Assembly: GCA_900239685.1 (NCBI GenBank)
Contig: OENT01000624.1
Location: forward strand, 27,438 to 91,437
DNA length: 64,000 bases
Source of the DNA: Rotaria macrura
Taxonomy: Eukaryota; Rotifera; Eurotatoria; Philodinida; Philodinidae
Direction: 5' to 3'
Part shown: one piece after another, positions 60,520 to 64,000 of the stretch
Layout of the letters: each line of letters begins with the position of its first letter
How positions within the stretch are numbered: the stretch's first letter is position 1
The notes under the pieces: model-generated
Databases searched by the model: none
Told to the model about the DNA's origin: nothing
The model's input: only the letters and a program-made list of their open reading frames with translations
Position numbers and translations under genes: made by a program

Positions 60520-63407
60520 TTGGCGTCGTGGTAATGAAACTTTGACACTTTTTTCTAGGTATTATTTTGTAGTTGAAAAATAAAGAACGCAATTGATAAT
60601 TTCTAGTAACAAAACATATGACTATACCGTTTTTAGGAATATTCTTATTCGTCACGGTTAATTTACGAACTATGACTATGCTGATCATCTTCATACTAGC
60701 GTAACTCGCGCTAGTTCGCTGATCAAGTTTTTGAAAAATGGTTTTAGAGATGGATTGATCTCGACATGCTATTCTATATAGATTTTTACCTTGATTACGA
60801 ATTTAATATTCATACTTGGGAAAAGTTGCATCTCGGCAACAAAAATAGTGTTTTAAAATTTTAAAAAGTCGTATTTTGAATTTTTCCAGGGAGAATTATT
60901 TTTAAAAACATTTACTTATTACACCATTCGCTACAGAATTTTATTCTGTGCAAAATAGCCTATTTATTTTCAACTTTCACTGGCCCGACGATAAATTTTA
61001 GATTGTTGTAAAGTTTTCAACTATTCATACTAATAACAGGCTTCCGATTCGTCGTAGCAACTTGAGTTTTTGAACGGTGGTTATACGTATAGAAAAGACC
61101 CATTACTATAAAAAAAATAGATATGAGCAAGTTGAGTGACTCAAAATACGATCGACAAAAAAGTGTGTCGCAACGTTACGAAAAACTTGACAGCGTTACG
61201 TTCGTTTTTCGATATTTGTTTTTGCGTAAACGTAATTCGAGAAAAAGTTTTCTACCCATTAGAAAGCCCGTTTGATGCTCTATAAAAGTTGTTCCAGGAG
61301 TATTCCATTTGAACAGTAGCATTCGCAAGAAATTAAGATATAAATGAGACCACTCCAAAGTAGTTAGGGTCCTTTTCTGTAACATTGTTTCGCGATCGAA
61401 AAATCTTTCGAGAAGTTTCCCAGGTCGAACAAGCACTAAAATCATCATAATGGTGACCGATACATAGACACCAGTGGGTGCTGTGAACTATAGGTCGTCC
61501 GAACTATGGTGGAAATCAGCCATCACGGTAGGTTCCTGTTATGTCAACCGGTATTATTGACCTTAAAAATACTGTTGGACACCATATTCCTAGATTATTT
61601 CTATAAGTATGTTTCATATTATGATGCCTCTACGCTAGCAGAAACCACATGTATGAAAATATATATTAACTGTTATATGCGTGCGCTTATTATCTCCGTC
61701 TGCAAAAGGCTGTGACGTACAAAAAGCTTACGCAGTTTCAAATTTTCGATCATAGATTCCAGTAAACAGAGGCATATCGAATAAATGGATACTTCTAGAA
61801 TATGAATTTGATCCCAGTCAGTTGTGATTGGAATCAGTCTAACTATAGTAAGTAACTTCAATCGTAGTACGCCATGACTGATCGCTACGATGCTTACTTC
61901 GAAGCGATGAAACAGGTGGCCGGTGAACCAATGGGCTTTTGAACCGCTATCATCGTTGCTTTCCCTTGTCAATCTAGACTTTGCCCATCTCCCAAATACT
62001 GAAAAAATCGATCAAGCTGTTACGTTAAAGCCCACTATTGTCTACAATCTGGCTGATTTTAACATTTCCTTATGTTGGTGAGGATTACTTATATAGATAA
62101 ACTTCTAAGATGTTCGATTTCTACTTCATTAAACAGTAATACGCAATCTAACTTTGCTGATTTGCACGTTTTAAACAGAGGCTAGTGAAATGGTGAAACG
62201 TAGAAAACTTCTATATTTTCAGATAAGAATCATGCAATGTTCAACCTGATTTCAATAAACCACGTTTAAATAAGCGTTATTCAACAGTTCAGATTAGCAT
62301 ATATCGGATCACATCCTAACTTCTAGTTTTCAGAGCAAATCTTTCGAACTCTTACTCAATTCAGGCTTAATTTAGAAAATTTCAGATCTAAAACGCGCGG
62401 GTTCGATAAATTTCTATTAGTATTGCCATTTTTCTGTCATCTCATTTTACACTTTATTGTTGCCAATTTAAATATATCTCTGTATTTGATTATTTTTAAA
62501 TGTAAATTAATTGCTTCTAATTTCTAATATTAACTTAAATTCATTGATCTCAATAAGTATGACTTCGCACAAATATGCTACTTAGAATTTATGCTTAAAC
62601 AGAAAAACGAAAATGAGACAAATATCAAATGTAGACTTATCTTCGTCTATTGGCAGACCTTGAATATTGCTCTGGTGAACAGAGCTGTAAGCGGGAGTGT
62701 GAAAATCAATTCGCAACCCATGAGAAAATGATTCGTATGCCTTGAAGTTTTGTTTGCTCTGATACAAAATTAAGTTACGCGTTCGAAAATTTCGTTTAAA
62801 GAACTCCGAAATGCTTAGATACTTGCGACAGAAAATTTTTTACAGACAAATGCAAAAGTTTATTCGCTCTAATAAGAATACATGTAAAAAGACGGCCACT
62901 TTTCAGGTATTATATTCAAACAAAATATTTAGCATGAGATCGCGAAAAAACCTTTCGTTACCCGTTCTGTTACTTTAGATGCAGAATTGATGTGTTGAGT
63001 CGCGGTCGGTAAGAATGACCAAGAATAAGCTAATATTATTTCTAGTTTACTTAAACTTATGAGAAGAGAATAGACAGAACAAAACAATCTTATGTTACTA
63101 TCTTTGAGACGACAAAGATAAATATAAAGAGTATCAGTATAACAAAAAATATGACGGCAGTTGCCACTAAAATTATACGTTCGTTTTCCCTGCAACTCGT
63201 AAGGATTAGGTGTGCGTATGACCACGGGTTTTCCTTTCAGCCACAAGTAGAGTGACACCCTCGTATAAGCATGTGTTAATAAAAAACAAATGTGGATTTC
63301 GTACCAAATTAAACACAGAATTTTTTCATAACCAGTATGAACTTTTAAATTAAAATTGTCTGAGAGACGAACAAGCCATAAAAGTCGTCCGATTCTTTGG
63401 TACTTTG
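60520..63407. other. Right-hand gene-poor stretch
   Basis: No gene recognised. A single CCCAGGTCGAAC motif at 61419-61430, identical to the left end of the TACGG element at 3878, has no partner end nearby. Frames at 61176-61448, 61673-61972 and 62929-63438 (all -) lack motifs; the start of the last one is made of the GCGACGAATTGA repeat. Confidence 0.45.
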
Positions 63408-63464
63408 TCAATTCGTCGCCACTCAATTCGTCGCGCATTCAATTTGTCGCGTTCATTTCGTCGC
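63408..63464. repeat. Four short units of TCAATTCGTCGC
   Basis: Units begin at 63408, 63423, 63439 and 63453, spaced 14-16 bp. The first two are exact; the others read TCAATTTGTCGC and TCATTTCGTCGC. All face the same way. Probably one end of another word-type element. Confidence 0.7.
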
Positions 63465-63937
63465 GTGTTTTCTTTAATTGAATGTTTGTAACTGTGTTTC
63501 GTCTTATCACACAATTCACAACTAATTTTCGAGAAATTCGAGATCTATGTTTCTTTAGCAATAACTTGTATATATTAGAGAAAAAATGGTTTTTTTGGTC
63601 CTTGTCAGATAAGGAGCTTGGAAAATACTGTTATAGTCAAAATTTATTTAGTTTTCGAAAACGAAAAGTCGGCATGGTCAGTTAAAGCAGTATTTCATTA
63701 ATAAATGGCTAATTAAATCTGAGATGACTATAAAGGTCACTAGCTTGCTGAGGACACTACTAAATAAATCTTCAAATTAACTCATTCAGTAATTTAAATT
63801 AAAAATTATCAACGAGAAAGACAAAATCCAGAGTTTTTTAGCAGAGCTACATTTGTATCATGGAAAATCTAATTAAAAAATTAAATCTTAATTTTCATTG
63901 TCGAAATAGGGCTTGGTCCCTGTTCATCGTCATTTTA

Positions 63938-64000
63938 GTTAGGGGTGCAACAAATCTTGAATGGATTTGGGATTTGTCACCAAATCCCTGAGATTTGGAC
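63938..64000. mobile_element. Start of a GATTTGG-word element, cut by the window edge
   Basis: TAGGGGTGCAACAAATC opens an abrupt run of GATTTGG/CCAAATC words in both orientations to the end of the window. TAGGGGTGCA resembles termini of hAT-type elements. The other end is outside the window. Confidence 0.4.

Noticed and set aside
61419..61430. A further CCCAGGTC element
   Set aside because: Only one end motif is present; no matching GACCTGGG or word enrichment follows, so it may be chance.

Overview
The window looks like nuclear DNA of an invertebrate, most likely a bdelloid rotifer of the Rotaria/Adineta type. The basis is indirect. The DNA is AT-rich, and genes are split by many GT-AG introns of about 50 nt with a few very long ones. 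Several genes have splice-acceptor-like sites just before the start codon, as expected if leaders are trans-spliced. There is a decayed copy of an F-box-like family I associate with bdelloids, and an intronless FAD monooxygenase of bacterial or fungal type. No sequence search was possible, so the organism call is inference.

Seven protein genes could be assembled exon by exon with consistent reading frame, or are single open frames. From left to right: a GAPDH gene lacking its first exon (1147-2506, -); a secreted protein with a complete hedgehog-type Hint/Hog domain behind an unrelated Cys-rich N-terminus (12703-13953, -); a CDC25 phosphatase (20380-24484, -); an intronless EF-hand protein with a Pro/Gly/Tyr-rich head and a predicted myristoylation site (29392-30504, -); a two-RRM hnRNP-like protein (31845-35603, -) divergent from LRRC56 (36193-43927, +); calreticulin (47705-49234, -); and a CRAL-TRIO lipid-transfer protein (51541-52471, -). 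The FAD monooxygenase (59287-60519, -) is an eighth and probably was acquired horizontally. Around these lie broken genes: an unrecognised multi-exon pseudogene (4595-5815), a GCDS-motif relic (9564-10269), a zinc-binding exon remnant near 26.4 kb and the F-box-like relic (57793-58362).

The rest is gene-poor and holds the most unusual content: a set of short, non-coding, partly palindromic elements. Each is saturated, in both orientations, with one short word of its own: TCGAATCGA, GGATCCGAT, GGTACC, TACGGCCGTA, CCGGAAACCGG, TTCGCCAATTGGCGAA, TGTGGG, TCAATTCGTCGC or GATTTGG. Two of these word classes share the same termini (CCCAGGTC and GACCTGGG). One class (GGTACC) is present as two 802-bp copies, 13.7 kb apart and inverted, with no difference found by eye. 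One TACGG element sits inside a former coding exon. I read the set as non-autonomous DNA transposons whose internal words could be binding sites for different transposases. That mechanism is a hypothesis.

The first 19 kb and the last 7 kb are the element- and relic-rich parts; 20-53 kb is a block of ordinary conserved housekeeping genes.
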